From the NCBI GenBank assembly GCA_000310025.1, contig FN649730.1, positions 2,182,854-2,246,853 on the forward strand: 64,000 bases of DNA. The letters run 5' to 3'. A program made the position numbers and the translations under genes. The stretch is from Ectocarpus siliculosus (Eukaryota; Sar; Phaeophyceae; Ectocarpales; Ectocarpaceae). Of this stretch, positions 23,452 through 35,003 are shown one piece after another. Under the pieces are notes generated by a model. It saw nothing but the letters and a program-made list of their open reading frames with translations, did not search any database and was not told the DNA's origin. Each line of letters begins with the position of its first letter. Position 1 is the stretch's first letter.

Positions 23452-23580
23452 GCTTGTTTTACAACGTCGTTGCCAAGCGACGAAAACCCAAACCCCGATG
23501 GCAAACACCGGGGGGGGGGCGGCTTGTTTTACAACGTCGTTGCCAAGCGACGAAAACCCAAACCCCGATGGCAAACACCG
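23452..23580. repeat. tandem duplication of about 69 bp
   Basis: GGCTTGTTTTACAACGTCGT begins at 23452 and again at 23521. The copies are essentially identical through CCCCGATGGCAAACACCG and are separated by a run of G residues. Confidence 0.9.
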
Positions 23581-23782
23581 CGGTGGGGGGGGAGGGGGGC
23601 AGAAAACAAACAACACAACGATACCCGATACCCGAAAGGAGCATATAGCTTCTTGCCGGTTGATTTTGCTGTCAAACGGGACCTCGCCGATCCCTTCTTC
23701 AATAGATGTGCTGGACAACGCAACGCAACGGCGGTGTGTAGTGCGGGAAGGGAAAGAGAAGGGGCACACCCCACTCCTAATC

Positions 23783-24108
23783 TGTTAGGATGATCCGAAC
23801 TGGGGGTAGCTTGTCGCAAGACGTGTGTTGAATAGGGTGTCGGCAACTCGGCGAACTCGCGCCAAGGAGGAAAGATGCGCTGGGTTTGTTGTATAGACTT
23901 CTTCACATGAAAAACATGGACTCACATGAACACATGAACACATGAACACATGAACACATGAACAGACATGGACTGCACGCACGCGTGCACGCACCACCAT
24001 GAGGGGGCGACGCAGTATACAACAGGGGTACCTTGCACACCCTGGAAATACATTCCACGTACCACATAATCCTACATCCACTTGGCATTGCTACAAGTAT
24101 ATCTATCA
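23783..24108 (-). repeat. 3' LTR of the copia element
   Basis: A 326-bp LTR nearly identical to 27375-27704. It contains a short ACATGAAC tandem stretch at about 23925-23965. Confidence 0.9.
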
Positions 24109-24391
24109 GCCCCCCTGCTTGTGACCATGCCATGTCTTTTTCGATCCTCAAGAACTCCAAAACACAAGAAAATAAACTCAGAAACTCAACTCAACTCCAG
24201 AACAATAGCCTCACTGGCTTAGACATCAATTCCCATCCCTGGTCATATCAGATATACTTCTTCGAGCTTCAGTGAACAAATTGCCCCCCAGCCTAGAACA
24301 CCATCCATTGAGAAAACCCATAGGCAAAAATGCAAAATGTTGCCACCCTAGTTGTTTGATCACACACAAAATAAACCCAAACATCAAAATA

Positions 24392-25276
24392 TTAATCCAT
24401 ACTCATTACGAAGTTACGATGAAACTCGAAATTTCCCACGTTAAGTGCCTTCGTGAGGAAGTCAGCATGTTGATACGCCGATTCCACGTGAAAAATCGAA
24501 ATCTCCTTCCTGCATACCAAATCCCTGATAAAGTGGTGCCTTACGTCGATGTGCTTCGAGTTACTGTTGCTAATCGGGTTCTGCGCCAACTGAATAGCCC
24601 CCTGGTTATCCTCGAACACCGGAATACACGGCATATCGGCTTCTGGCAACATGAAACGCCATACTTGCCTCAGAAACAACACTTCCTTCATCACATCCGC
24701 AAGGGAGACATAGTCCGCCTCTGTCGTGCTTAACGTAACGCACTTCTGCGTCCTTGAAAACCAAGAAATACATCCCCCCCCACACATCACCAACCCTCCT
24801 GACACAGACCTCCTATCGGCAGCCTTACTTGCATAGTCTGCGTCTGCGAACACCTCCATGCTCAACCCTGCTACACTACCCCTCCTGAATGTAATACCCA
24901 AGTCACTAGTCCTTACCACATACCCCAAAATACCAAGACCTGCTCTCCAATGAATTTCTTTGGAAGAAGCACACTACCGTGCTACCGCTCTCACTGCGTT
25001 CGCGATATCTGGCCTCGTTTGCGTTGCCAGCCACATCAATGATCCTATCAGCTCACGAAAAGGCCTTGATACCACTTCTTCATCTTGGTCAAACTCTGAA
25101 AGCTTCAACCCTACAGGAAGAGGAATTTCCTTCCCGTACTCTACCCCAAACTCCATCCCCAACTCTTCAGCGTACGTCTGCTTCGAGGTCTTCAAAGTCC
25201 CTGCATCCCAATTTTCCAAGAATAAAATCTCCTCTACCACCTGCTCCCTCAGGTTGTGATCGCTGTTCACAACCAA
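24392..25276 (-). pseudogene. copia pol: end of reverse transcriptase and RNase H, one in-frame stop
   Basis: The upstream part reads FRELIGSLMWLATQTRPDIA and NAVRAVAR, the conserved segment between the reverse transcriptase and RNase H of Ty1/copia elements. In the same frame a TAG (24974-24976) replaces the residue expected to be Tyr in the ...AR-Y-CAS... motif. Beyond it come HWRAGLGILGYV, VFADADYASKAADRRSVSG, TLSTTEADYVSLADVMKEV, FEDNQGAIQLAQNP and KHIDVRHHFIRD. These carry the RNase H acidic residues (D of ADAD, E of STTEAD, D of EDN) and the terminal His/Asp motif. The ORF ends just inside the 3' LTR side. Upstream of about 25276 the pol frame is lost, so most of the reverse transcriptase is deleted or replaced. 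Confidence 0.9.
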
Positions 25277-26345
25277 ACATCCTGTGAAAACCCCGAAAAT
25301 AAAATCCTACTCGTTCAGGCTCGACCTCTTACTCAAAAAGACCAAACACAAAGCCGAAGCACCACAAACCAAAGCCAAAACAATGAGAACACGAAGTGAG
25401 AAAAGTCACACCATTGGTCACACGAAGTATTTTTGCCGGCCCATCAACCCCAGCGCTTTCATCCATCCCTCCTGCCACTGCTTCTTCCCCGCGGTAGCCA
25501 CCCTCGCCTCTGCCGCGGCCACCCTTTTCTGCTGGCATGGCCGCGGCTCGGGCTTCATCAGGTGCCACGTATCCGCCTGGGTGGGGTGGGTGCAGCTGTC
25601 TCTCCGGGGGGATTGACTCGGCAGTGCAGGGGAGATTGCGCATCCGAAAGGGAAAGGCACAGGCAAAATCAGTCACCCAAAGCGTCAATTTAGCACGTGG
25701 CACTGCTGGGGAGAATACCTTGCAATACGCCCCCTGTTCTGCGCAGCAGTGATCGTTGTCTTTCGCATTCTGTACGACATCATGGTTACCTATCAAATCG
25801 AACGCCAATCTACGACTGAGGTTAATTACTCCTCTTTCGTAAAAGTGACACAACGATTCTTGCGATTTGTCTGACAAGGTTAATTATTCCTCGGTCACGC
25901 AAACAACAATGTTGGATCCATGTTGGAGCTTACACAGCTGTGTTTCTGATCAACAACCCAACACATCTTCTTCTTACTGGTGTGCAACCACTGCGCTGCT
26001 TTCGTGCATACAGTGTTCTGGTACGAAATGGAGATCATTTCCATGTATTCCTGTCGGTTTCACAGACCCCTGACCCAATTTCCAAGTGTATCCCCCTACA
26101 ACTCCTACCGCTAGACATGCAACAGACTCCTGTTCGTAACACGCAACTCATTGTCGGTAGAGGGTGCAAAGATTCATGACGCCTTCGCATATCCCGTTAT
26201 CGACGTGAACGCAAACATAATGAGTCGGAGATCAATCTCTGTATTTTAACACAAGAGGGACAAAATATTCCCATCAACTTCAAAGCACTCAAGAAGGTAT
26301 GCAGCAGCTTGGTTAGGATTCGCTGACACTCTCATCTATTCTTTC

Positions 26346-26590
26346 AGTTTCTGTGGGTGACTGGCAACCTTACGTGGCGTAGTAGCCATACAACCTCGCA
26401 GTTTTGTGGGTGACTGGCAACCTTACGTGACGCAATATCCATTTAACCTCGCAGTTTTGTGTGGGTGACTGGCAACCTTGCGTGACGCAATATCAATTTA
26501 ACCTCGCAGTTTTGTGTGGGTGACTGGCAACCTTACGTGACTCAATATCCATTTAACCTCGCAGTTTTGTGTGGATCACTGGCAACCTTA
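26346..26590. repeat. tandem repeat, about 4.5 copies of 55 bp
   Basis: Units of about 55 bp contain GTGACTGGCAACCTTACGTG, then CAATATCCATTTAACCTCGC and AGTTTTGTGTGG. The last copy is diverged (GGATCACTGGC). The array lies inside the copia element where pol would be expected. Confidence 0.85.
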
Positions 26591-27106
26591 TCAAGAATAG
26601 AACGCCCTTTGATGGGGTCTACTGCTGTACCTCTCAGGAAAAACATGTGCAAGATGATGACGCGTATGTATGCAGAACTCAACAAGGTGTGCTGTAGGTT
26701 TATCGTAGCACACCCAAACGAAATCGACGAAGACAAGCATGCAAGCACATACCAAAACCACTTCAGACGTAAAACGGTGAGCAGATCATCACGTGCCTGA
26801 GCGGATCTACGACCTTAGTAGGCGCATGCTGATGGTGTTGCTGCTCGGCATCTCCAGTGTTCTAACAACATTCGAAATTGGCTCTCAAAAACCTGTACTC
26901 CAACCTGGACATCGCCACTAGAATCAAACACACCCGTAAATGGGGCTACATGTATTATTACAATACAGGACTGACACGGATGGTGTCCTTAGGGGGTAAG
27001 ACTTCCCTGGTTTCCTCCCCCGGGGTGTTGGTCCTTCGTATTGCCCGCGCGAAGGACTCAACGAGACGGTCCTCCAACGATCGTGGCTGGTCTTCAGGTT
27101 GCGGGT

Positions 27107-27301
27107 CTAACGCTGTTCCAGCCGGCCGAGCATGCCGGGGATCGCCTCATCGGGGGGCTTGTCCACGCTCTCTGATGCGGGACGCTTCTCTTCGGTAAAC
27201 TTGATTTTTTCTTGTACTCCCTTCTCCACTTCCTCTTTGATGTGCGCCGATAATGCTTGGCGGTCCTCTTCAGTAAAGCTGCTGAGGTCGAGGGCTTCCA
27301 T
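27107..27301 (-). CDS. short gag-like ORF of the copia element
   Basis: An ATG at 27301 opens a 64-codon frame about 75 bp inside the 5' LTR, ending in TAG. The product is very acidic and charged: MEALDLSSFTEEDRQALSAH, then EEVEKGVQEKIKFTEEKRP. Position immediately after the 5' LTR and primer-binding region is where gag starts in copia elements. The helical charged character fits, but there is no zinc knuckle or other diagnostic motif. The frame is much shorter than a normal gag, so it is either truncated or a short leader ORF. Confidence 0.45.
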   Translation of the reverse strand: MEALDLSSFTEEDRQALSAHIKEEVEKGVQEKIKFTEEKRPASESVDKPPDEAIPGMLGRLEQR

Positions 27302-27374
27302 GATCTACTTCTCTAGCCGAACCCTTTTATAGCTAACCTCACCTCGGGATCCCGTATGATATCACACGCTAGCG

Positions 27375-27704
27375 TGTTAGGATGATCCGAACTGGGGGTA
27401 GCTTGTCGCAAGACGTGTGTTGAATAGGGTGTCGGCAACTCGGCGAACTCGCGCCAAGGAGGAAAGATGCGCTGGGTTTGTTGTATAGACTTCTTCTTCA
27501 CATGAAAAAACATGGACTCACATGAACACATGAACACATGAACACATGAACACATGAACAGACATGGACTGCACGCACGCGTGCACGCACCACCATGAGG
27601 GGGCGACGCAGTATACAACAGGGGTACCTTGCACACCCTGGAAATACATTCCACGTACCACATAATCCTACATCCACTTGGCATTGCTACAAGTATATCT
27701 ATCA
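27375..27704 (-). repeat. 5' LTR of the copia element
   Basis: A 330-bp LTR, element-sense start at 27704 (TGATAG) and end at 27375 (TAACA). Target duplication TAATC follows at 27705-27709. Confidence 0.9.
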
Positions 27705-28455
27705 TAATCCTTCACCAAAACGTGATCGAGAATGGAGGTACAGAGATACTTGGAGGCTAAACAGCACAGCACAGCAGTCTACGCGAGAGGGGGGCACAGC
27801 ACGGCACAGCACGGCACAGCACAGCAGTCTACGTGACAATCAGATTCAAAAGCCCCCCGCAAGGCCTACAGAGAGTGCAGTGTTGACTGACCGTGGGTGT
27901 GATACACATGTATGTGAAGTGAGGAGACAACTAGACATTTAGACACGCGTAGACACTTGTAAAATTGACAGGCTTTCTTACTGGTGATGGGATCTTATCG
28001 TCATTGACAGATGGGCATCGACATGTCATGTCGAAACAGTATCGCGGAGTGCGATCAGCATCGCCCGGTTCTTCGCCAACTTATTGCTTTCCAACGATAG
28101 CTGTTGATGACCAGCGATAAGATCCTATTGGACGTACAACAACTGACCGCATGTTTCACCGAACCCTGTTTTCGCCAACAAAGGGTGCTGATCACCGTGT
28201 CGGCGTTGATCGGCACCATAGGATATTTTCAAGTGTGTCCGAATACTATTATCGCTTTCTGCCAAAAGCATCAACAAGCCTAGCTACAAACCTATTGTGT
28301 TCGCCAATTCCTATCGATAGGCCCTAAAACCCACCTTATCGCCGGCGATCGGTCCTATTCTTAGCCTTATCATCCAAGTTATTAGGAGCTTGGTCCACAG
28401 CAGCACACCACCACACATGTTCCCCCAGAGATTCCTCATGAACTGAAAGACTTAC

Positions 28456-29348
28456 CGATTGTTGTTGCGACGGGCCGGTCTGAGCTCGTCCTTGGGGACC
28501 ATCACTCCGAGGCAATGGCGGATTGGCACTTGCTCTACCAGCCTGAAAGAGGAGGCGGCGTAGATGACGAACGCTTTCGTGAAGCCGAGCATGTTGTGGC
28601 GGACCTTGTCGGAGTTGTAGATCATGCTCTGCTTGACCTGGTCGACCTTGTCCAACGTGTCTTGCTTCCTGCATTTTTTTCGCAAGCAAGATTACAACCA
28701 GAGGACGATTGGCGCGTAATTGTTTTCAGCGTGACAAGCACAACAACAACCACCAACAGTACTGTAACTCATCGATTGTACCTCATCGATTGCAGGTCTC
28801 GTCATGGAGAATGCCAGTGCCAACACATGCACAACAGAAACGCCAACACATGCACCACAGAAACAAGACACCCCATCCAACAGAAAAAAAACTCGATGGA
28901 GAATTCAAGAAACACCACATCCTAGAAATGAAAGCACCCACTTCTTCTTGTCGTCGGCGCTGGTGGCGCTCTCGATGTCATGGACCTTCTTCAAATACTC
29001 CGTAGCCCCAGTGGTCGACCCCGAGCAAGATGATAGTGGTTTGTTGGTCGCACGGCAGGTGTGTGTTGCCGTGCACTTGTAACTCTTCTTCTTGCCGTCC
29101 AGCAGTTTGGACACCCGCACGCCACAAAAGTAAATGAAGCTCGGCTTCGACATGACGTTGTGGATGGAACAGATCGAGTACCCATCCGGCGGCTGGTAGT
29201 CGAGGATAGCCGTTTTAACGTCGACTGGTATGTCGCTGGGAAAGTGCAGTTTGTGTACATCCGTCTCCCGCTCGGCGGTTCGCGTTTCGACGCTACCACT
29301 ACCACGACTACCGCTTACGGCTACTACTTCCACCACCCCCGCCGTCAT
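28456..29348 (-). pseudogene. hAT transposase N-terminal exons with BED-like zinc finger
   Basis: Exon 1 runs from a true ATG (29346-29348) to 28942 and exon 2 from 28668 to 28456. The 273-nt intron has GTGGGT...CAG borders and restores frame exactly (DDKKK joined to KQDTLDK). Exon 1 carries a BED-like finger: CGVRVSKLLDGKKKSYKC, HTCRATNKPLSSCSG and ATEYLKKVHDI, with Cys/Cys...His spacing. Exon 2 has HNMLGFTKAFVIYAASSFRL followed by VEQVPIRHCLGV, matching the segment after the BED finger in hAT transposases (F...v....F..Ve...fr). It ends at a GTAAGTC donor. No stop interrupts these exons. Later exons appear displaced beyond the copia insertion, to 22.7 and 21.2 kb. Domesticated function cannot be excluded from this part alone. 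Confidence 0.7.
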
Positions 29349-29597
29349 TCGGCAGATAAATAGTTGTTCATCGAGGTCTGTGTGTGGTGCCCACTCAATG
29401 GACGTGGCTTGCGCTGGGTGCCGGAGGATGCGCCAGCATGCTGGCCATCATCGGGATCGGCCATGTGGTGATGGGTTCATCATTTAGCCTAATGTTTCAT
29501 GGGAACCCATGGGACGAGTTAGGATGATGTATTGACTGTTATCGGTGTGTTGCCTTTGATGTGCTCCATTTGGGTCTTGTACATTATCGGCATTTTC

Positions 29598-29776
29598 ACC
29601 ATGGTTAACCATGGTCATGACCATGGTTAACCATGGTTTACCACCATGGTTAACCATGGTTAGCCATGGTCATCCATGGTCAATGACCATGGCTAGCCAT
29701 GGTCATCCATGGTCATCCATGGTCATCCACCATGGTTAACCATGGTTAACCATGGTTACCCATGGTTGACCATGGC
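29598..29776. repeat. CCATGG palindrome satellite, block 1
   Basis: Dense, irregular repetition of ACCATGGTTAACCATGGT and variants (GTCATCCATGG, GCTAGCCATGG). The core is self-complementary, so each strand reads almost the same. Confidence 0.95.
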
Positions 29777-29899
29777 AAGAGTGTGACCAGGGTTGTACGT
29801 GTTGGTACCCATGCGCAACTTTGTTTGAACCTGTCGGCGCACATGCATGATAAGAGTCTTTCCTCGTAGGCGTTACATTATGTTACAAATACACTCGGA

Positions 29900-32149
29900 G
29901 GATGATAATCGTGACGTTTAACTGTTCTAGTCAGGTATCAGGTAAGTATAAAACAAATGTTTGTAGGCCTTTGTTGTCGTCGCCGTCGTCGTCGTCGTTG
30001 TTGTTGTTGTTTTTGTCGTCCCTTTTCAAAACGCGCTGTTCGATGTTTCAGCCTCCGGCTCTGGAGAAGAGGAGGCAGACTAATGCACACAAGGTGCTGC
30101 GCGCCGTGTCTCGCGCACAGCCCACAGCGCGGCCGCGACGGTGGCGCAGTGTGCGTGCGGAGGTGGCGGCGCAGCGCCGCGCTACTGGCTGCGCTACATA
30201 AAGTATAGGTAAATCAAATCGTTTATTGGGGGGGCAGCTGCTGTGGGCACAGCTAGCTGCGGTGGTCTATCTGCTATAGAAACCTAACCCTAACCAATCA
30301 ATCCATTGCTTTTTCCTTTCGCGTCGAGGGAGACCGACGCACAAAATACACGGCCCGCCGCGTCTGGTGCCCAGCGCGGCCGCGGTCATGCCGCGTTGAG
30401 TCTGCGTGGGTTGCTTAGCAACCAACTCTGCGGTACATTTAAATCGGTTTGGGGTGCGCTGCTGCAGCAGCAGCTGCTGCTGTGCTGTGCCAATGAGGTC
30501 CCTGTCTCAGAACAACCTCACGGCTACCAATCCAGCGCTCCCCTTTCGCGCGGATAGAGACCGAGGCACGCAAGGTGCGGCACCCCGTGTCTCGCGCCGA
30601 GAGCGGCCGCGGTTGTGGCGCATGAGTGACACAGCAGCAGTAGTAGCAGAAAAGTATGTAGGAGGGGGGCACAAAAAAAGAGAGAGTCCATCCGTAGAAA
30701 GGAAAGTGGCATGTTCTTCTGCTGTTTCTTCTGCTGTATGCACATACATATATGTACATACATACATGCATATCAAACAAAAAGCAGCGTGCTCTGTACC
30801 TACCCCTGTCTGCCTGTTCTGAATATATATGTAGTGCTCTGTAGATGTATATCTAAATATCTGTAGGTTGTAGTTCTCGCTGCTAGGCTATTGCTGTGCT
30901 GGAATGTGGGGTTGCTATAATAATAAGCTGACCATCATCCATCCAGCAGCAGGGCAGCAGCAGCAGTATACTGTTGTACAGATAATACTCTGGCTGCTGC
31001 TGTACATATTGTAGAAATGTGTAGTCGAGGTGCCCTGTACCCAAGGGTCGTGTCTGCAGGCGGTTAAGCCTGTGTGTAGTCGTCGAGACTGAAGTTGGTA
31101 TCATTGTTGCCTCAATGGGACTTTCATTATTGCCTGCTGGTGGCACCGGAGCCTAGCTCAGTTGCAGAGGTGAGATGTTGAGGGATAGTTAGGGAGTGAA
31201 CCCGGTGGGGCTCGCAACACCTCGTGATCTCGCTACAATTACAATCCTCTGATCAACCATCAATTCACTCGTGAGCTCCTCGCTAGAACTCGTCACACAT
31301 GTTACGTTTTACCAAACGTCACATATCACACCGCATGTACGTATCATTGCATACAGCAATAATACAGCTGCATCTATTCTACTACACACATCCTACAGCA
31401 GTAATGCGCTGTATTTCAACACATATTCCCTGTGGGTTGCTGTGTGTCAGGAGAGACAGGTAGTAGGTAGGTGTGGCTCCCCGACGGATTCTTGCGTGTA
31501 TTTATTCCTGTCAAAACATGAAATACTGGTTGCAGTCTTACAGTCAGTGTAGAGATATTTCACACAGCGTACAGCAGTAAATATATACAACAGACCAACA
31601 AGGCCGCGTTGTCTACACAACAACAAAAGAACGAAGAATTCATGTCTTGAATACTGAAAAAGATTGCCGAAAAGTTTTCATGTGCCTGCACATTACATGA
31701 CATGCCTCCCACACATAGTCTACATAAGGATCGAGGAGTCATCATTGATGTGCACAGGCAATCGATGCAGGAAGAAAGTTCATTTCTCTCGGCGCACTAT
31801 TACACTACTGCTGCTGTACACAGCACATACATGCCTCCCATAAACAGGATAGACGTACATACATACATGTAGAAAGATCGATTGATATCGTTTAGATCGT
31901 TCAGCAGTAATAACAATAACAGCAGCCCCCGGGTAGGCCGCTTCTGGTTACGAAACAGATCGGCTAAGGGTTGAGGTACGGATGCATACCGCATTATCAT
32001 GCGCTGTTCACCGTGTAAAAAAGTAACTCGGGAGAAAAGGACACATTATCGATGTGTCCTTTCTGATCTAGATGGACCGCGTCCTGCGGTGACTAGAAAA
32101 AGTAGCTGGCTAATCTAATTGACAGATCTCGGCCTCTCCCTCTGAGCCC
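29900..32149. other. no convincing gene; three diverged copies of a GC-rich segment
   Basis: Segments around 30055-30165, 30330-30400 and 30555-30625 share GGCACGCAAGGTGC-like, CCGTGTCTCGCGC and AGCGCGGCCGCG motifs, suggesting a diverged repeat. The remaining sequence to 32149 is CAG/CTG- and TA-rich with no recognised domain. Confidence 0.4.
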
Positions 32150-32291
32150 CTCCGTGTATGCATACAGCACACGTTTGGCGAAGTATTGCAGCAGCATACA
32201 AGAACGAACGGCAGACAGACCTCCGTGTATGCATACAGCACACGTTTGGCGAAGTATTGCAGCAGCATACAAGAACGAACGGCAGACAGAC
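32150..32291. repeat. 71-bp tandem duplication
   Basis: CTCCGTGTATGCATACAGC through GGCAGACAGAC occupies 32150-32220 and is repeated at 32221-32291 without visible change. Confidence 0.95.
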
Positions 32292-32464
32292 CTACCTGGC
32301 GAGGCTACTTTTTAGCTTCAACTTCACAAAAAGAAGACGAGTCGAGGATGGATATGGATGCGTGTGGTGTTCTTGCCGTGAACACGGAAGAATAATATTT
32401 CATCGGGAAGAAAGACCCATCCATCCTTCAATTTGGCATTCTTTTCAAATATTCTTCATCCCGT

Positions 32465-34310
32465 AGCTGCGGTCGGTCGGTCGGTCGGTCGGTCGGTCGA
32501 GTTGGGTTGAGAATTAGGTTGAGCAAGCTTGGGTTGGGAAACGCTGGGTTGGGTAGTTTGTGTTTCGTCGTTCGGTTTGTCGGGGTGCGTTTTTTGGGCG
32601 GGTTGGGGTGGGTTGGAGGTAGACGGTGTCTGTCTTTGGTTCGTCTGTCGGACGGTCGGTCGGGCTGGCGTTGGGTTGTGTTTTGGGTTGAATTGAGTTG
32701 GGTGAAGCACGGGTCGGGTCGGGTCGGTCGGTCGATCTGTCGGTCCGTGGGTTGGTCGGGTTGTGTTTTGGGGTCGAGTTGTGTTTGTTTTTGTGTTCGG
32801 TTGGGTAGGGCGGGGTAGTGTAGGGTATGATAAGGTAGGGTGTAAAGTAGGGTGTGTAGGGTCGGTCGGTCGGTCGGTCGGTCGGGTTGTGTTTTGGGGC
32901 GGATTGGGTTGGGTTCGAGATAGGGTGAGTTGGCTCGGTCGGTCGGTTGGTCGGTCGGTCGGCCGGTCGGTTGTGTTGGTGTTGGTTTCTGTGTATTGTG
33001 TTGGGTTAGGGGTGGTGTAGCGTAGGGTAGTGTAGGGTAGGGTCGGGGTTAGGTTGGGTTGTTGATAGTGTGGCCTTGGTCGGTCGGTTGCTCGGGTTGC
33101 GTTTCGGGGTCGGGTTGGGATTGGGTAGGAGGCAGGGTGGATTGAGTCTCGGTAGGTTGTTCGGGTTAGAGTTGGTGTTGGTTAGGGTTAGGAGTTCGGG
33201 TTGTGTAGGGGGGTTGTGTGGGTTGGCTCGGTCGGTCGGTCTGTGGGGTTGGTGTTGGTTTCTGTGTTTTTTGTTGGGTTGTGGGTTAGGTAGCGTAGGG
33301 TAGGTAGCGTACGGTAGTTTAGAGTAAGGTTGGCTTGGTGGTAGGGTGGGCTTGGTCGGTCGATTGCTCGGGACACNNNNNNNNNNNNNNNNNNNNNNNN
33401 NNNNNNNNNNNNNNNNNNNNNNNNNNNNNNNNNNNNNNNNNNNNNNNNNNNNNNNNNNNNNNNNNNNNNNNNNNNNGTAGGATGGGTTGGCTCGGTCGGT
33501 CGGTCGTTAGGTCGGTTGGGTTAGGGTTGGGTTGCGGGTTGCGTTGGGTTGTGTAGGGTGGGGTAGGGAGGGGTAGGTAGGGTGGATTTGGTCGGTCGGT
33601 TGGTCTGTTTTTTTTTTGGGTTGGGTTGGGTTAGGTTGGGGTGTAGTGTGTGGGTCGGGTCAGTCGGTCGGTCGATGGTTCGGACTGGTTGGGGTAGGTG
33701 TAGGGTTGGGGTTGGTTTGTGTGTAGGGTATAGGGTAGAGTAGGGTTTGGTTCGGTCGGTCGGACGGTCGGTCGTCGGTCGGTTTAGCCGTCGATCGGGC
33801 GGCCTGATTCGAACGGACTTCTTCGTGGTCGCTCGTCTCCTGCGGGTCACGTTCCTATGTACTACATGTTTGTGGCGTAGTATTTTTGCGCGTTGCCAAA
33901 TTGCTGTGTGGTTAGGTGGAGAGGTCTTCATTGGGGTGTCCTGGTTGTTGAAAGTGCCGCCCTGCATAATGCAGTCGGTTCACTTGGGATCGGGCGGATT
34001 TTGGGTGTTGTGTTCTTGCTCTAGGTGTTTTGATGGTCTCGTCTTTACCCGACCGACCGTATCCTGTTGGGTTGAACAAATTGGGTTGGGTCGGGTTGGA
34101 TTGGTCCGTGTTGGCCGTCTGGGTTCGGTCTCGGGGGGGGTTGGTTTGGTTTGGTACGGTTGTGTTGTGCTGGGTTGGGGTTGGGTTGGGGTTGGGTCGC
34201 CGCCGACGAGGCTTAGCCACCGTCTCTTCGTCGTTCGTCGCCGTTGGATTGGGTAAAGGGTTGGGTTTTGGGTAGGGTAGGGTAGGGTTGGGTCGGTCGG
34301 GCGGTCGTGT
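32465..34310. repeat. G/T-skewed (GGTC)n/(GGGTT)n low-complexity domain
   Basis: About 1.8 kb in which the plus strand is built almost entirely of G and T with runs of GGTCGGTCGG, GGGTTGGGTTGG and GTAGGGTAGGG; A and C are rare. Long open frames on both strands are composition artefacts. A 100-N gap (33377-33476) sits inside. More normal sequence appears at 33790-34060. Confidence 0.9.
33377..33476. other. assembly gap of 100 N
   Basis: Exactly 100 N bases inside the GGTC-rich domain. The round length suggests a gap of unknown size. Confidence 0.99.
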
Positions 34311-35003
34311 AGTGTACAACGAGCGGCCACTCGACCAGCCAAAAAATCACAAACAAACGAAAAACACTGAACAAAGCGTGGCGAGCTGGCAGCACGCAGG
34401 ACCCTCTTGCTCAGTTCACCCGACCGGCCTTCCCGCCCATGGTGAGACAGACAGGCAACCGTCTTTCCAGACTTGTGTCGGCCACACAAGGTTTAATCTG
34501 CCCGAACCAACCTGGTGTGGTGTGAGAAAGTGGTTCATACACTCCCTAGCGCACGATGCTGGATCCCCCCACTAGATTTGCACTGTATGGAGCCGCAGCG
34601 CTGCTGTATTTGGCTCGAGGTGAGCATTTGAGTCAGGGTCGAACAATGCGTGCGGTATGCGAATGAAATACCCTAACACAAAAAAATATCGTCTAACAGG
34701 CAATCGTTGTACATTAAGAACGCAAAACGCCACATGACCCCCTATGGTGGTCATATGACAAGTCTAGTCCCGTAATCTCGACCAAGCAAGTGGCCATGAA
34801 CAAGCCTTAGACCATTGCAACAACACTATTGGGGAAAAAAAACTTGTACGAACGCACGCTAGCACGCGATTGACATTGGCTACCCCCTCCGTCCGTCTCC
34901 TGGGGGGCCCGGGTGGTCTGTCCTACTACAAACCCCGAGCTACCTACTCACTTGACGTGATACACGTACTTGTTTTTCCACGAAGGAAAGGCTCCCCTTG
35001 TCA

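Larger units (their letters stand above)
23783..27704 (-). mobile_element. Ty1/copia LTR retrotransposon, internally degenerate
   Basis: In minus orientation the LTRs start TGATAGATATAC and end CATCCTAACA. They lie at 27375-27704 (5' LTR, 330 bp) and 23783-24108 (3' LTR, 326 bp), and differ mainly by a CTT unit and one A. The flanks are TAATC at 23778-23782 and 27705-27709, a perfect 5-bp target duplication. A polypurine run (GCAGGGGGGC on the minus strand, 24109-24118) abuts the 3' LTR. The interior keeps a short gag-like ORF (27107-27301) and the last part of pol (24392-25276). Protease, integrase and most of the reverse transcriptase are absent, and unrelated-looking sequence with a tandem array fills 25.3-27.1 kb. 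It lies between pieces of a minus-strand hAT gene. Confidence 0.85.

Noticed and set aside
23783..24108. CRISPR-like array at the ACATGAAC tandem
   Set aside because: Perfect 9-10 bp head-to-tail repeats without spacers, inside an LTR of a eukaryotic element.
32465..34310. Several 80-170 codon frames in the GGTC-rich domain
   Set aside because: Strand-skewed low complexity removes stops on both strands; the products are Gly/Val/Arg or Pro/Thr/Asn strings.
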